In this document: positions 9,578 to 18,327 of the stretch, piece by piece | Position numbering within the stretch: the first letter of the stretch is position 1 | Layout of the letters: each line of letters starts with the position of its first letter | From: JAXLVB01 sp046329195 | GTDB lineage: Bacteria; Bacteroidota; Bacteroidia; Cytophagales; Spirosomataceae | Direction: 5' to 3' | NCBI GenBank assembly: GCA_046329195.1 | Contig: JAXLVB010000001.1 | Span: 1,612,001-1,676,000 of the forward strand | Length of the DNA stretch: 64,000 bases | The notes under the pieces: model-generated | Database searches by the model: none | What the model saw: the letters and a program-made list of their open reading frames with translations, nothing else | Told to the model about the DNA's origin: nothing | Position numbers and translations under genes: made by a program

Positions 9578-9656
9578 GTGGCCGAATTTTTGACAAAATA
9601 GGCAAAAAGTGACTGAAACCAGCCACTTTTGGGGAGAGAATTTCGATTTTTAGCTT

Positions 9657-11156
9657 TTACAACGCATTGCCTTGTGGCTTGCTGGACCCTTTGCCAGCGT
9701 ATGGTTGTGAGCCTGCTCTGATGGCGTCGTCGAGGGGGAGCCAATGGAGCCATACTTCGGCGGCGGCTCCTTGGCTACTGCCTTGCAGCGGCAGTCCAAA
9801 AATACTCCTTACTTGGTTCCATCCACTATTTGAAACTTTTACATTGGCCTCAATTTCGCCTCTATTTACGTCTTTGCGAGCCATGTAAAGCTCTGCCCAT
9901 GATTTATTGACTGGTACTTTTATCATGGCCGTAGCGTTGCCATCGCTGCTTTTGAGGTATTGGCCATAGTCGTCCATTTCGTCGAGTTTCATCATGGTAT
10001 TATACTCACGGTAGTCGTATTTTTTATGCCCTACAAACAAGTTGTTGCTCACCGACAAATTTTTACACTGCTTTATGTTGTCCACGCCTCCAAAGTCGCC
10101 AAAACCCAGCACGTTGTTGTCGGCGGTCACGATGGTATTGCCATCCATTTTGATGCAGTTTCCGCCATAACTGGCTATTTCGTCGTGTTTCCAGCAAAAC
10201 AAAATGGTGTTGTTGCGAATAGTGAACTGTGGCAAGCCATCCGAGCCTTGGTGTAAGGACTTGCACATGATTCCTTCGCCGGTGTTGTTTACAATGGCGT
10301 TGTTTTCGATAAGTGCTGTGCCATTTTTGCCTAGCTGAAGGTCCAAAGCGCCTTGCGTGGGGGCGGTGTTGGTAATCACACAGTTTTTGACCACTACTTT
10401 GGTATTAGCTCCCACCCGAATCTTAATACCAGGGCTTTCGGGGCTGGGGTTTTCGCCGTCTTGCTCAGAGGCTTTGCGTAAGATATACATGCTCTTTTTG
10501 GCCTGATAGCGGTTGCGAGGGCCGTTGTCAATCACCAGACCATCCAGTATGATTTCGCCAGTCCAATCTTTGAATTTTTTGTCGGTCAAAATACCGATGC
10601 GTTCGGTGGACTCTTTCATGTAGGCGTTGTTGCCTGTGAGTACGGTGCGGTATTTGCCCCAGGGGTCACGAGTGCTAAAATCGGGGCTATAGCCACCAAT
10701 AATGCTCACGGGTACTTCCATGATGTCGGAGCCACGCTCAGTAGCGCCCAAGTAAGTGCCAGCGGCTATGTGAATGCGGTCACCAGCTTGGAGTTGCGGA
10801 ATCACCACAGCTAACTCTTTGGCAGGCTGGGTTTTAGTAGCTTCTTTGCCATTGCCATTAGGCGAAATGTAGTAGTCTTTGCCCGAAATAGGTAAATCGT
10901 TGGCTGGTGAGTCAGTAGTAGGTTGAGTGCCCGTTTTTGTAGTTTTTCCTGAAATTTCATCGGCTGTTTTTTTAGCTTCTTTGGCTGTGTTGGTGGCATC
11001 GTTGGTGGTTTTGCGCACTTCACGAGCTTCTTGGTTAGCTTTTTCAAATTTTTTCATGAGTTTGCTAAACTGGGCAAACGAAGGAGTAGCCACCGCACCC
11101 ACAAGGGCCACAGTGAAGAAAATAAGACAAATCCGAAGGGTGAAGGCGCATTTCAT
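9657..11156 (-). CDS. Secreted right-handed beta-helix protein
   Basis: 499 residues with a signal peptide (ending P-S-F-A-Q), a lysine/alanine/threonine-rich low-complexity coil (residues about 35-85, many N-A-T-K repeats), then a segment Y-Y-I-S-P-N-G-N-G near residue 96 typical of DUF1565/beta-helix polysaccharide-associated proteins. The core (about 110-400) has repeated asparagine-rich turns such as V-V-K-N-C-V-I-T-N, L-I-E-N-N-A-I-V-N-N and I-R-N-N-T-I, the signature of parallel beta-helix (pectate-lyase-like) coils. Polysaccharide binding or cleavage is likely for the fold, but no lyase active site could be identified. Confidence 0.82.
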   Translation of the reverse strand: MKCAFTLRICLIFFTVALVGAVATPSFAQFSKLMKKFEKANQEAREVRKTTNDATNTAKEAKKTADEISGKTTKTGTQPTTDSPANDLPISGKDYYISPNGNGKEATKTQPAKELAVVIPQLQAGDRIHIAAGTYLGATERGSDIMEVPVSIIGGYSPDFSTRDPWGKYRTVLTGNNAYMKESTERIGILTDKKFKDWTGEIILDGLVIDNGPRNRYQAKKSMYILRKASEQDGENPSPESPGIKIRVGANTKVVVKNCVITNTAPTQGALDLQLGKNGTALIENNAIVNNTGEGIMCKSLHQGSDGLPQFTIRNNTILFCWKHDEIASYGGNCIKMDGNTIVTADNNVLGFGDFGGVDNIKQCKNLSVSNNLFVGHKKYDYREYNTMMKLDEMDDYGQYLKSSDGNATAMIKVPVNKSWAELYMARKDVNRGEIEANVKVSNSGWNQVRSIFGLPLQGSSQGAAAEVWLHWLPLDDAIRAGSQPYAGKGSSKPQGNAL

Positions 11157-11295
11157 GGCGACGGTTGTTGAGGGTTAAACAATTGGTTTTCGTTGGATTA
11201 CGAACCAAAAGTACCCTGTGTATCAGGCGGCTAAAAATGCGATGAAGTGAAGTGGGATAAGGAGGGAGTGAGCTTAGACAATCTGGTAGTAGTAA

Positions 11296-11329
11296 CCACT
11301 GACAAACACGAATCTATGCTTGTCAGTGG
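11296..11329 (-). terminator. Stem-loop downstream of the small lipoprotein gene
   Basis: CCACTGACAA and TTGTCAGTGG form a perfect 10-bp stem with a 14-base loop, 11 bases after the lipoprotein stop. It may end that transcript, but no clear U-run follows, so intrinsic termination is uncertain. Confidence 0.45.
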
Positions 11330-11340
11330 CAATCGGATAC

Positions 11341-11673
11341 TTACAAAATGCCAATCTCGGTGGTTTTGCCTGCCACTACCTGTGCCGATACGACTTGTGC
11401 CCCAACTACAATGACATAATTACCAGCATTGAGGTTTTGGAATTGAATGGTCATAGCTCCTGCCGAGTTGGGCAAAGCTAAACCTGAGCGAAGTGGCTGA
11501 ACCCCTTTTTGGTAAGTGGCTTCGGTGTAGAGCGCATAACTCACCCCTGACGAAGGCGCATTGCCTTTAACATTAACGGTGATGTCGCCTGTGGTGGGAT
11601 TGACCGAGTCGGTTTTGCAGCTTGAAAGGGTGCTTATTAGACACACCATGATCCAAAGTAAGAATGGCTTCAT
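11341..11673 (-). CDS. Small lipoprotein with a single beta-sandwich-like domain
   Basis: 110 residues. The N-terminus M-K-P-F-L-L-W-I-M-V ends in the lipobox L-S-S-C at residues 16-19, so it is predicted to be lipidated and anchored to the membrane. The remaining about 90 residues resemble one carboxypeptidase-regulatory or DUF4397-like strand domain (D-I-T-V-N-V-K-G ... L-N-A-G-N-Y-V-I-V-V-G). Function is unknown. It stands alone between the beta-helix gene and a divergent small secreted protein. Confidence 0.7.
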   Translation of the reverse strand: MKPFLLWIMVCLISTLSSCKTDSVNPTTGDITVNVKGNAPSSGVSYALYTEATYQKGVQPLRSGLALPNSAGAMTIQFQNLNAGNYVIVVGAQVVSAQVVAGKTTEIGIL

Positions 11674-11855
11674 AGGATAGTTGATGAATGGGTTTTGATG
11701 ATAAAACGATGGGTTGTGGTAGATGATTGTATAAAAGGAAACTCAAAAATACAAACAAGTTGGTATGGAAACAGGGCTGACGAATCGGCCATCTTTGTAT
11801 CGTTCAAACGAACAACAGGCCAAACAAATCACAACCAATCAAAACACAAAAAGCC

Positions 11856-12290
11856 ATGAAAAAGTTAATTGCTGTACTCGCCCTTTTGTTAAGCGTATCA
11901 TTCGCTACTACTGCCCAAACTCGTGAGCAAACAACCGAACAAGACATTCAGATTCGCCCGGGTAACAATTCTGTACCCATGCGTAGTGGACTGGGTATTT
12001 TTAAATTTACGTTTCGTAACGGACAGGTTCTAAACGCTTTTGTTCAGGATGCTGCTGGCAAAATAATGCGCTTTGAAGAAGGTGATGAAGCTACTGCTGG
12101 AGCCCCAAACCAAGGCTGTAAAGAAACATGGTGCGCTCGCTACATCTACAACAAAGAAACCATGAGTGTGATTATCCTCTGTATGCCTTGCGACCTCACT
12201 CTCAATACAGGCAACAACACTTCTGCCGCTGTACCTATCCCCGCCTTTATGAAGTACATCCGTAGAAGTAAGACCACAGAAGCCAACTAA
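11856..12290 (+). CDS. Small secreted protein of unknown function
   Basis: 144 residues with a textbook signal peptide (M-K-K-L-I-A-V-L-A-L-L-L ... T-T-A-Q). The mature 120-residue part contains four cysteines clustered at N-Q-G-C-K-E-T-W-C and I-I-L-C-M-P-C, which could form disulfides or bind a metal. No family is recognised. It is followed by a strong bidirectional terminator and so is a single-gene unit. Confidence 0.72.
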   Translation: MKKLIAVLALLLSVSFATTAQTREQTTEQDIQIRPGNNSVPMRSGLGIFKFTFRNGQVLNAFVQDAAGKIMRFEEGDEATAGAPNQGCKETWCARYIYNKETMSVIILCMPCDLTLNTGNNTSAAVPIPAFMKYIRRSKTTEAN

Positions 12291-12310
12291 GCAAGCGAGT
12301 TGTTGTACAG

Positions 12311-12338
12311 AAGGCTCCGTTTATCCAAACGGAGCCTT
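12311..12338. terminator. Bidirectional rho-independent terminator
   Basis: AAGGCTCCGTTT and AAACGGAGCCTT form a perfect 12-bp stem with a four-base loop between two convergent genes. The A-rich 5' arm and T-rich 3' arm let it serve both strands. Confidence 0.85.
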
Positions 12339-12344
12339 TGTGTA

Positions 12345-12980
12345 TTAAGAGCGAGAGGTAAGAGCCACCTTGATTCCCAGTCCAATCAGTACACCGCCAC
12401 AAACTCGGTTGAGGTAGGTAGCAAATCGTTGGTTGTGACGAAGTTTTCCAAAAATCAGCGCAGCAAATTCGGCTAACAGCAAGCACCAAATGGTGCCCGT
12501 GATAGTAAACGTAAGCCCCAGCAATAAAAAAGGTATAAAGCTGTTTGAATACTGAGGATCAATAAATTGAGGTAAAAAGGCAATGAAAAACAATGCTACT
12601 TTGGGGTTGAGTACATTGGTAAATACGGCGTCTCGATAAATGGTGAACAAACCAGTAGAGGTATCGGCTGTTTGCGTTTCAAAATTTAGCTTGGCTTGGT
12701 TGCGTAGCATCTGAATACCTATGTACAAAATGTATGCTGCACCTGCATACTTGATGAGGTTGAAGAGCAAAATAGATTTTGCAATAACAACCGATAGTCC
12801 CAAAGCCGCCAAAGTGGTATGTACCAACGAACCAGTAGCAATACCCAATACCGATACGATACCAGCCTTGCGTCCTTGTGCCATACTGCGAGTTAGTATG
12901 TAGATGGTGTCGTTGCCGGGGGTGATGTTGAGCAAAATACCCGCCACTAAAAACGTCTCGAAATGTGTAATGCCAAGCAT
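12345..12980 (-). CDS. LysE/RhtB family amino-acid exporter
   Basis: About 211 residues from the ATG at 12980 (M-L-G-I-T-H-F-E-T-F); an earlier ATG at 13004 would add eight residues. Six hydrophobic segments and the family signature near the N-terminus (N-I-T-P-G-N-D-T-I-Y at about 25) plus G-I-A-T-G-S-L-V-H-T identify the LysE/RhtB family, which exports amino acids such as homoserine, threonine or lysine. The substrate cannot be read from the sequence. It ends at the shared terminator. Confidence 0.9.
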   Translation of the reverse strand: MLGITHFETFLVAGILLNITPGNDTIYILTRSMAQGRKAGIVSVLGIATGSLVHTTLAALGLSVVIAKSILLFNLIKYAGAAYILYIGIQMLRNQAKLNFETQTADTSTGLFTIYRDAVFTNVLNPKVALFFIAFLPQFIDPQYSNSFIPFLLLGLTFTITGTIWCLLLAEFAALIFGKLRHNQRFATYLNRVCGGVLIGLGIKVALTSRS

Positions 12981-13110
12981 AGGGTTAATGGTAAAAGAAT
13001 GCAATAATACGAGTAAGGTGGAAATTTTTGGGGAACTATCAAAACATGTAAGTCTGAATAATTTTTGGCAAAGACTCCCCTAATACTCCACCACAGAGCC
13101 TCCTCACAAC

Positions 13111-14085
13111 TTAATGCGCCAGTGGTCGGCGTTTAATCATGCCGCCTTTGGTGTCTTTTACCAAGCTGGTTACCACAAAAGCGTTGGGGTCAATCTTGAT
13201 AATTTCAGTGTTTAATTTGCTGATTTCGAGGCGAGTCACTACGGTGTAAACAATGTCAATGTCTCGGGTGTCGCCACGCTTGCCGTAGCCGCCTTTACCT
13301 TTATAGACGGTCACACCTCGACCAAGTTCGTTGATAATCATTTGGCGGATATCTTCGCTATGTGACGAAATCACCGTCACACCCATGTATTCCTCGATCC
13401 CCTCGACTACAAAATCTAAGGTTTTAGAGGCAGCGATATACGTAATAAGCGAATACAAAGCTTGCTCGATAGAGAGCAAGTAGGCCGCCACCGAAAAAAT
13501 CACCACGTTGAAGGCAATGATAAAGTCGCCGATGGTGGTATGTAATTTACGGCTCAAGAAAATAGCCAAGACTTCGGTGCCATCAATCACTGCCCCCCCT
13601 CTAATAGACAAACCGATGCCTGCCCCCAAAAAGAATCCCCCAAACACTGCTACGAGTAGTTTGTCGTGTGTGATTTCTGGGAAATGAACAGTGGCAATAC
13701 AAATGGCCAAACCACCAATGGCTAAGGCTGTTTTGATGGCAAATTCGAGGCTAACTACTCTAAAACCCAGCAAAACAAATGGAATATTTAAGGCGGCCAC
13801 CAACACAGCCAGCGGAAAGGCAGTAACCTCGGTAAGGAGGAGTGAAATGCCTGTGATGCCTCCGTCAATAAATTGGTTGGGCAATAGAAAACTTTCCAGT
13901 CCAAAGGCCGCAGAAGCAATACCTGCTAGTAACAAAATAGCATCTTTGGCGTACCGAAAAAGGATGATACGAAGCTCACGAAAACCCTTGGCAATGCGAT
14001 AACGAGAAAATTCTTGCCGTTGTTGGGTGGAGGCCTCTCGTCGGAGGATAACTCGGATGATAAACTGCTTTAAAAGTGACTTCAT
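13111..14085 (-). CDS. YitT family membrane protein (DUF161 plus DUF2179)
   Basis: 324 residues. After a basic N-terminal tail come five to six membrane helices, with the conserved F-I-D-G-G-I-T-G-I-S-L-L about residue 92 and a second G-A-G-I-G-L-S-I-R-G-G-A half-repeat about 155. The soluble C-terminal DUF2179 domain (about 230-315) contains G-R-G-V-T-V-Y-K-G-K-G-G-Y. The architecture is that of the YitT/YqfU family, thought to be membrane transporters of unknown substrate. Confidence 0.88.
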   Translation of the reverse strand: MKSLLKQFIIRVILRREASTQQRQEFSRYRIAKGFRELRIILFRYAKDAILLLAGIASAAFGLESFLLPNQFIDGGITGISLLLTEVTAFPLAVLVAALNIPFVLLGFRVVSLEFAIKTALAIGGLAICIATVHFPEITHDKLLVAVFGGFFLGAGIGLSIRGGAVIDGTEVLAIFLSRKLHTTIGDFIIAFNVVIFSVAAYLLSIEQALYSLITYIAASKTLDFVVEGIEEYMGVTVISSHSEDIRQMIINELGRGVTVYKGKGGYGKRGDTRDIDIVYTVVTRLEISKLNTEIIKIDPNAFVVTSLVKDTKGGMIKRRPLAH

Positions 14086-14142
14086 AGGCTGTTGTGTGGG
14101 TAAAGACGCTATAGAAGTAACGCAGCTATGAAGTCAAATAGT

Positions 14143-14787
14143 TTACCGATTGGCCATTTCCTTGCGCAACATTTGAAAGGAATTGCCTTGCCAAACCAGC
14201 AAAAAATAATAGTCCCCCAACGGCATGGCGTCAGTATCGCAATCATATTGGGGTGGTTCTACCCAGATGGTTGTTCCTACCTGTGGGAGTTTCCAGAGAC
14301 CATAGTTAATTCCTGATTTTTGGAGTTTACTGAGTGTTGCGGATGATTTTTTGTAGAATTTACTCAGTGTAAGCGGAGGGCGATACTGGTTCGATACATT
14401 GCTTAATTGCCCTTGTTTGTACAGCCAGAAGTCAACCTGTTCGGTAAACTGAGAGCAGTTTCCATTGTTGTTGACGGTACTTACAATCAGCTTGTTACCA
14501 TCGGGGAGTTTCCAGTAGGTCATCTCAAATGAATAACCGTCGCCGTCTGTTTCGGTGGCAAATGTCAAGTAAGCATGGACGTTGTCTTGCCTGAAATTTC
14601 GTATAGCTTGATGTGTTTTTTGGGTTATAAGACTCTTTCGCATCGCCGTTGTGAACGATACACCCACCATTTTCTGAAGAGGGATAAAAGTACGTTGTGG
14701 TAGTTGTACAAACAAATCGCCAATGGTTTGTGACTTAGCGATCGTTAACCACAAGTTGGTCAGAAAGAAGACTATCCAAGTTTTCAT
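14143..14787 (-). CDS. Exported protein of unknown function
   Basis: 214 residues with a signal peptide-like start (M-K-T-W-I-V-F-F-L-T-N-L ... A-K-S). The centre holds an amphipathic strand-rich region (D-G-D-G-Y-S-F-E-M-T-Y-W) with several tryptophans. No family recognised. Its start overlaps the stop of the 14784-15155 gene by four bases, so the two are one translational unit. Confidence 0.65.
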   Translation of the reverse strand: MKTWIVFFLTNLWLTIAKSQTIGDLFVQLPQRTFIPLQKMVGVSFTTAMRKSLITQKTHQAIRNFRQDNVHAYLTFATETDGDGYSFEMTYWKLPDGNKLIVSTVNNNGNCSQFTEQVDFWLYKQGQLSNVSNQYRPPLTLSKFYKKSSATLSKLQKSGINYGLWKLPQVGTTIWVEPPQYDCDTDAMPLGDYYFLLVWQGNSFQMLRKEMANR

Positions 14788-15155
14788 GGGGTATCTAATT
14801 GGTACTTTCGGACAATTTCATTCATGGCAAAACGAGTAAACCCAAACGAAATTTCGGAAAAACCCTCTTGAAGAAATGAATGACCGATGTCAGCTTTTTG
14901 ATACGTTTTCCCGTTGGCAATTACGATAAGGACTACCCCTTTTCGCTCGGAAACTGGGATTTTCTGAACGCACTCAATACGATCAAATTTGTTGCTGACA
15001 ATTACCTCATAAAGATGCACTAAATCTGCTTGCGAAAGACGAAACGGCGTTACTTTTTTGGAGTGTACATACAGCCTTTTGTAGAAACAACTCTTGACAC
15101 TAACAAACAACTCACTTGGATGCTGATGGCTACTACTATCTTTGAACATTCGCAC
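14784..15155 (-). CDS. Small protein of unknown function
   Basis: 123 residues, no signal peptide or membrane segment. It is rich in basic and aromatic residues. A phrase such as K-K-V-T-P-F-R-L-S-Q-A-D-L looks like an ordered domain but matches nothing recalled. It is coupled by a four-base overlap to the exported protein downstream. Whether 15155 is the true start is uncertain. Confidence 0.55.
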   Translation of the reverse strand: MRMFKDSSSHQHPSELFVSVKSCFYKRLYVHSKKVTPFRLSQADLVHLYEVIVSNKFDRIECVQKIPVSERKGVVLIVIANGKTYQKADIGHSFLQEGFSEISFGFTRFAMNEIVRKYQLDTP

Positions 15156-15235
15156 AGAGAAGTCGTCGGGGCATTGCTTGGGTAACTCCGAACATTACCC
15201 CAGATTAATTAACAGTAAGAAAACCAAGCGTTTGG

Positions 15236-15673
15236 TCATGGCTGTACCATAAAGAAGGCGTTTAGGTGAATAGCTTCACCACAAGGGCCAAGTTGCTGAA
15301 AATCTTCATTTTGTTCCAATAATTCGGCGTACTGTTCGAGTGTTTCGGCGGCTTCAATCAGGAGGTACGGAAAGCCACAAGCCGTAGGCTGAAAAACCAC
15401 AGAAACTTCAAAGTTTCCTTGTTGGTCATACAAAACATCTGCCGACGGAAAGCCAGCTAGTTCGCCTAAAAAACTGGGCGTTTCTAACCCACGTTCCTGT
15501 CTAAACGCTTGAAGGATTTGCTGGCGTTGGTGTGTTTCAGATGCATACGCTTCATTTTCTTCTACTTGACTGCCGTTGCGGTAGTCGGGTAGTTCGGTAC
15601 GAATCAGTAGATGCAAAGCCGAGGGGCTTGCCTCAAATCGGTACAGACTAAAAATCGGGAACTTTCCTGCCAT
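15236..15673 (-). CDS. Small cytoplasmic protein of unknown function
   Basis: 145 residues, acidic, no signal peptide. The middle F-P-S-A-D-V-L-Y-D-Q-Q-G-N-F-E-V-S-V and the C-terminal A-E-T-L-E-Q-Y-A-E-L-L-E-Q-N suggest an alpha/beta fold, as in SMI1/immunity-like or DUF1963-like proteins, but the match is too weak to name. It is 12 bases from the next gene upstream and belongs to a run of small same-strand genes (14143-17269). Confidence 0.6.
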   Translation of the reverse strand: MAGKFPIFSLYRFEASPSALHLLIRTELPDYRNGSQVEENEAYASETHQRQQILQAFRQERGLETPSFLGELAGFPSADVLYDQQGNFEVSVVFQPTACGFPYLLIEAAETLEQYAELLEQNEDFQQLGPCGEAIHLNAFFMVQP

Positions 15674-15685
15674 GTGGTCAACTGG

Positions 15686-16060
15686 TTAACGTTCATCCCA
15701 AGCACCTCGCAACCCTGCTTCTTGTGCTTTTTTTCGTTCGGTTTTTATCACAAAATCCACGAAAATATGCCGCCAGTGGCTGGTCAAGTAACGAAGGAAC
15801 TCGTCTCGATTGTAGCTTTTTCGAGTTTCCATGTCATCTCGTACGTCATTGAGTACATGATAAAAGCGGTTTTCGGCTTTTTCAAAGTAATAACATTCTT
15901 GATAAAGCCCACCATGGCTAATCACAAAGCCTTCTTCGAGTAAGTCGGCCACCTGGAGGCTGGTGTCGGAGATAGACCATTTTTGCATTGTTTTGGGTGT
16001 TTGTTGATGAATAGCTTGCAGAGCCGTGGTTATATCAAAGACAAAATGGCTTCTTTCCAT
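15686..16060 (-). CDS. Small helical protein of unknown function
   Basis: 124 residues, mostly helical and charged (Y-Y-F-E-K-A-E-N-R-F-Y-H-V-L-N-D-V), with W-R-H-I-F-V-D-F near the C-terminus. The start at 16060 overlaps the preceding gene by 31 bases; a later ATG at 15988 would avoid this and is an alternative. No family recognised. Confidence 0.6.
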   Translation of the reverse strand: MERSHFVFDITTALQAIHQQTPKTMQKWSISDTSLQVADLLEEGFVISHGGLYQECYYFEKAENRFYHVLNDVRDDMETRKSYNRDEFLRYLTSHWRHIFVDFVIKTERKKAQEAGLRGAWDER

Positions 16061-16512
16061 TTTCGGCGACCATTCACAACAAAGCGTTCTTTTATGCCTG
16101 AATGGGTGAGAATCTCCAGCCCGTTGGGTATGAGTCCTAGGGTGTTAAAAAACTGAACGCCTTTGATATGCGTAAGAGGTATTACGAGTTCGTGATTCTG
16201 AAAATTATATTGATGTGACTTGAAATATAGCTGATTATAAAGTAGATACAATTTGCCACCAGCGGCTTCACCTTGACTGAAATGATTGGCCATGCCTTCT
16301 CGAATCACCAGTTGCTGTGCCTGACTGGTTAGCGCCGTTTGTTGCTGAACTCGTTTTGAATTCAAAAAAACATATAGCAAGCCTCCAAACACCAAGCCTG
16401 CCAACAACCCACCACCAAGTGCTTGCTGACTACCGACCAGAAAAACCAAGAAAAGACTGAAAATCAGGCCAAAAGCAAACCCCGCCAGTAATGAGTTTTT
16501 TAGATTTGTCAT
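16030..16512 (-). CDS. Membrane protein with GRAM/PH-like domain
   Basis: 160 residues. Two hydrophobic helices (residues about 8-26 and 30-50, F-A-F-G-L-I-F-S-L-F-L-V-F and G-L-L-A-G-L-V-F-G-G-L-L-Y) are followed by a strand-rich domain: E-A-A-G-G-K-L-Y-L-L-Y-N-Q-L-Y-F-K-S then L-V-I-P-L-T-H-I-K-G-V. That pattern is typical of bacterial GRAM/PH-like domains, which bind lipids or proteins at the membrane. It lies 19 bases after the 245-residue gene upstream, probably in one operon. Confidence 0.72.
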   Translation of the reverse strand: MTNLKNSLLAGFAFGLIFSLFLVFLVGSQQALGGGLLAGLVFGGLLYVFLNSKRVQQQTALTSQAQQLVIREGMANHFSQGEAAGGKLYLLYNQLYFKSHQYNFQNHELVIPLTHIKGVQFFNTLGLIPNGLEILTHSGIKERFVVNGRRKWKEAILSLI

Positions 16513-16531
16513 GGTGATATAATGATTACGT

Positions 16532-17269
16532 TTAAAATACGGCCTTTGTTTCCGAAATACTGCTGACCAATTGTTGTAGCTCGGTCAAGATCTCGCCAAA
16601 GTGTTTGCCAAACTCGATTTGCCACAGTGAAAACCGCCAAGGCTTTCCCTGAGCTTGAATGCAAATTTCGTACAAGGCTTCGCCCGGAACTGGCACATGT
16701 TGGCTGGTATATTTTTGTAAAGCAACGTGCAGTTTCTGAACCAATGCCCACGCTCCACGCCCTTCGGGTAATTTTCCTTGATAATTTTGTTGATTTCCAA
16801 CTAGTTGTGTAACAACTTCTATGCTGCCATTATCATGTAAGAAAAACGTGATTTTACCAAAGCGATCCGACTCATCGCCAACGCTGATGCTCAAGCGGGG
16901 CAACTGGTGAGGCTGAGGCCATTGTTGAATCCGTTTTAGCGTTTGTTCGGCCCAGGTTCGTTGGGTTTGGTACTCTTGTTCCAAAAACGAAAAGCGTTCT
17001 AAGCCATGATAAAAATCGGGGTCGTTGACTAGTAGATAATCCATTCTACTCAGCGCAACTTTGAGCAATTCTTGTAGTTTTTCTTGTGTATTCTGTTGTA
17101 AATCAGCTGCTTCAGTAGAGTCTGTTAGTTCTGACAAAGCCGTAGCAAAGGCTTCCCATTGGCGGGCAAAGGCAATGAGTTGGCCGTGGTTGAGGCGGTT
17201 GTTCCAGAGGGTAGGCTGCCATTGGGCAAGCCAAGCACGAGCAGCAGTGATGGCTTCGGTAGTGGTCAT
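16532..17269 (-). CDS. Cytoplasmic protein of unknown function
   Basis: 245 residues, no signal or membrane segment. It has a helical N-terminal half rich in glutamine and tryptophan, and a strand-containing C-terminal half (I-T-F-F-L-H-D-N-G-S-I-E-V-V). It appears to be the first gene of the group of small genes running down to 14143. No motif is recognised. Confidence 0.65.
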   Translation of the reverse strand: MTTTEAITAARAWLAQWQPTLWNNRLNHGQLIAFARQWEAFATALSELTDSTEAADLQQNTQEKLQELLKVALSRMDYLLVNDPDFYHGLERFSFLEQEYQTQRTWAEQTLKRIQQWPQPHQLPRLSISVGDESDRFGKITFFLHDNGSIEVVTQLVGNQQNYQGKLPEGRGAWALVQKLHVALQKYTSQHVPVPGEALYEICIQAQGKPWRFSLWQIEFGKHFGEILTELQQLVSSISETKAVF

Positions 17270-17367
17270 GATGAGTTGTGTTTAGCAAAACAAAGATGAG
17301 CGGTTGAGCTTACACAAGACAAATTGAATGAAGTGAGGAGGGGAAAAACCGAGGTGAAAACGATAGG

Positions 17368-18120
17368 CTACTGGTTGAGCCAGTGTTTGAAATCCTGTGT
17401 GTTTTCGCTGCTGACCACAATTTCCCGACGGGCGGTGGGCTCTAACTCAATTTTCACACGACTTTTGGACGTAGCAAAAATATTTTTTATGCTCGAAAAG
17501 TGGGTGATAAAACTACGATTGAGGCGGTAAAATTGCTTTGGGTCGAGTAGGGTTTCGAGGTCGCTGAGTTTGTAGTCCACAATGTACCGAAGCCCATCTT
17601 TTTTGACTAAATACACATAACGGTCTTCGCCCTCAAAATAGGCAATTTGGTCGGTTGTGATGCTCATTACTTTTTCGCCTCTCGATACCAAAAAACGCTC
17701 TTGGTATGCTTTAATGGGCTTAGCAAGTTCCTGAACTAGCTTTTGTACGTCAATAGCTGGTGTCGATTGTCGGGTGTTTTTGAATTTTTCAAGACTTGCT
17801 GCTAAAGCCGCTGGTTCAATAGGTTTGAGCAAGTAGTCAATGCTATTCACCTTAAAGGCTCGAATGGCATATTGGTCGTAGGCTGTTGTGAAAATAACAG
17901 GTGTGGTTACCTTAATCTGTTCAAAAATCTTGAAACTTAGGTCGTCGGCTAAGTGGATATCCAAAAAAATCAAATCGGTTTGGTGAGCCGAAAGCCACTT
18001 CACTGCACCACTCACCGAGTCGAGTTTTGCTTGGATTTCGATGCTGGGTTCAATACTCTTGAGTAATTTCTCAAGGTTTTCCCGAGCGTGTTTTTCGTCT
18101 TCTACAATCAGTGCTTTCAT
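17368..18120 (-). CDS. LytTR-type response regulator
   Basis: 250 residues. The receiver domain (1-120) has the acidic start V-E-D-E, phosphoacceptor Asp in L-I-F-L-D-I-H-L and the conserved K in L-L-K-P. The C-terminal LytTR DNA-binding domain (about 150-245) shows Y-F-E-G-E-D-R-Y-V-Y and F-Y-R-L-N-R-S-F-I. Its natural kinase is the LytS-type domain of the gene 207 bases upstream at 18328-19326. Target genes cannot be seen here. Confidence 0.93.
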   Translation of the reverse strand: MKALIVEDEKHARENLEKLLKSIEPSIEIQAKLDSVSGAVKWLSAHQTDLIFLDIHLADDLSFKIFEQIKVTTPVIFTTAYDQYAIRAFKVNSIDYLLKPIEPAALAASLEKFKNTRQSTPAIDVQKLVQELAKPIKAYQERFLVSRGEKVMSITTDQIAYFEGEDRYVYLVKKDGLRYIVDYKLSDLETLLDPKQFYRLNRSFITHFSSIKNIFATSKSRVKIELEPTARREIVVSSENTQDFKHWLNQ

Positions 18121-18175
18121 GGTCGGAGTTGTTCAAGATACTGTTCTTTTTGTGTCGTAACGCTTTCACCTTGTC

Positions 18176-18316
18176 CTTTACCCTTTCACCTCTTCACCTT
18201 TACACTTTTTCCTTGTGAGCTATATTGCATTCTTTTGCCTTTTAATCGCTACACTTTACCCTTGCGTTATTTCTTTTTCCTTTAACCTCTACACTCTTTT
18301 CTTTAACCTCTACACT
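18176..18316. repeat. Degenerate pyrimidine-rich tandem repeat
   Basis: Imperfect copies of CTTTAACCTCTACACTTTTT fill the spacer between the two signalling genes. Two copies of the first 16 bases are exact (18280-18295 and 18301-18316), with diverged copies around 18238-18258 and 18176-18213. On the coding (minus) strand it is a purine-rich leader upstream of the LytTR gene. Confidence 0.65.
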
Positions 18317-18327
18317 TTTTCCTGAAC

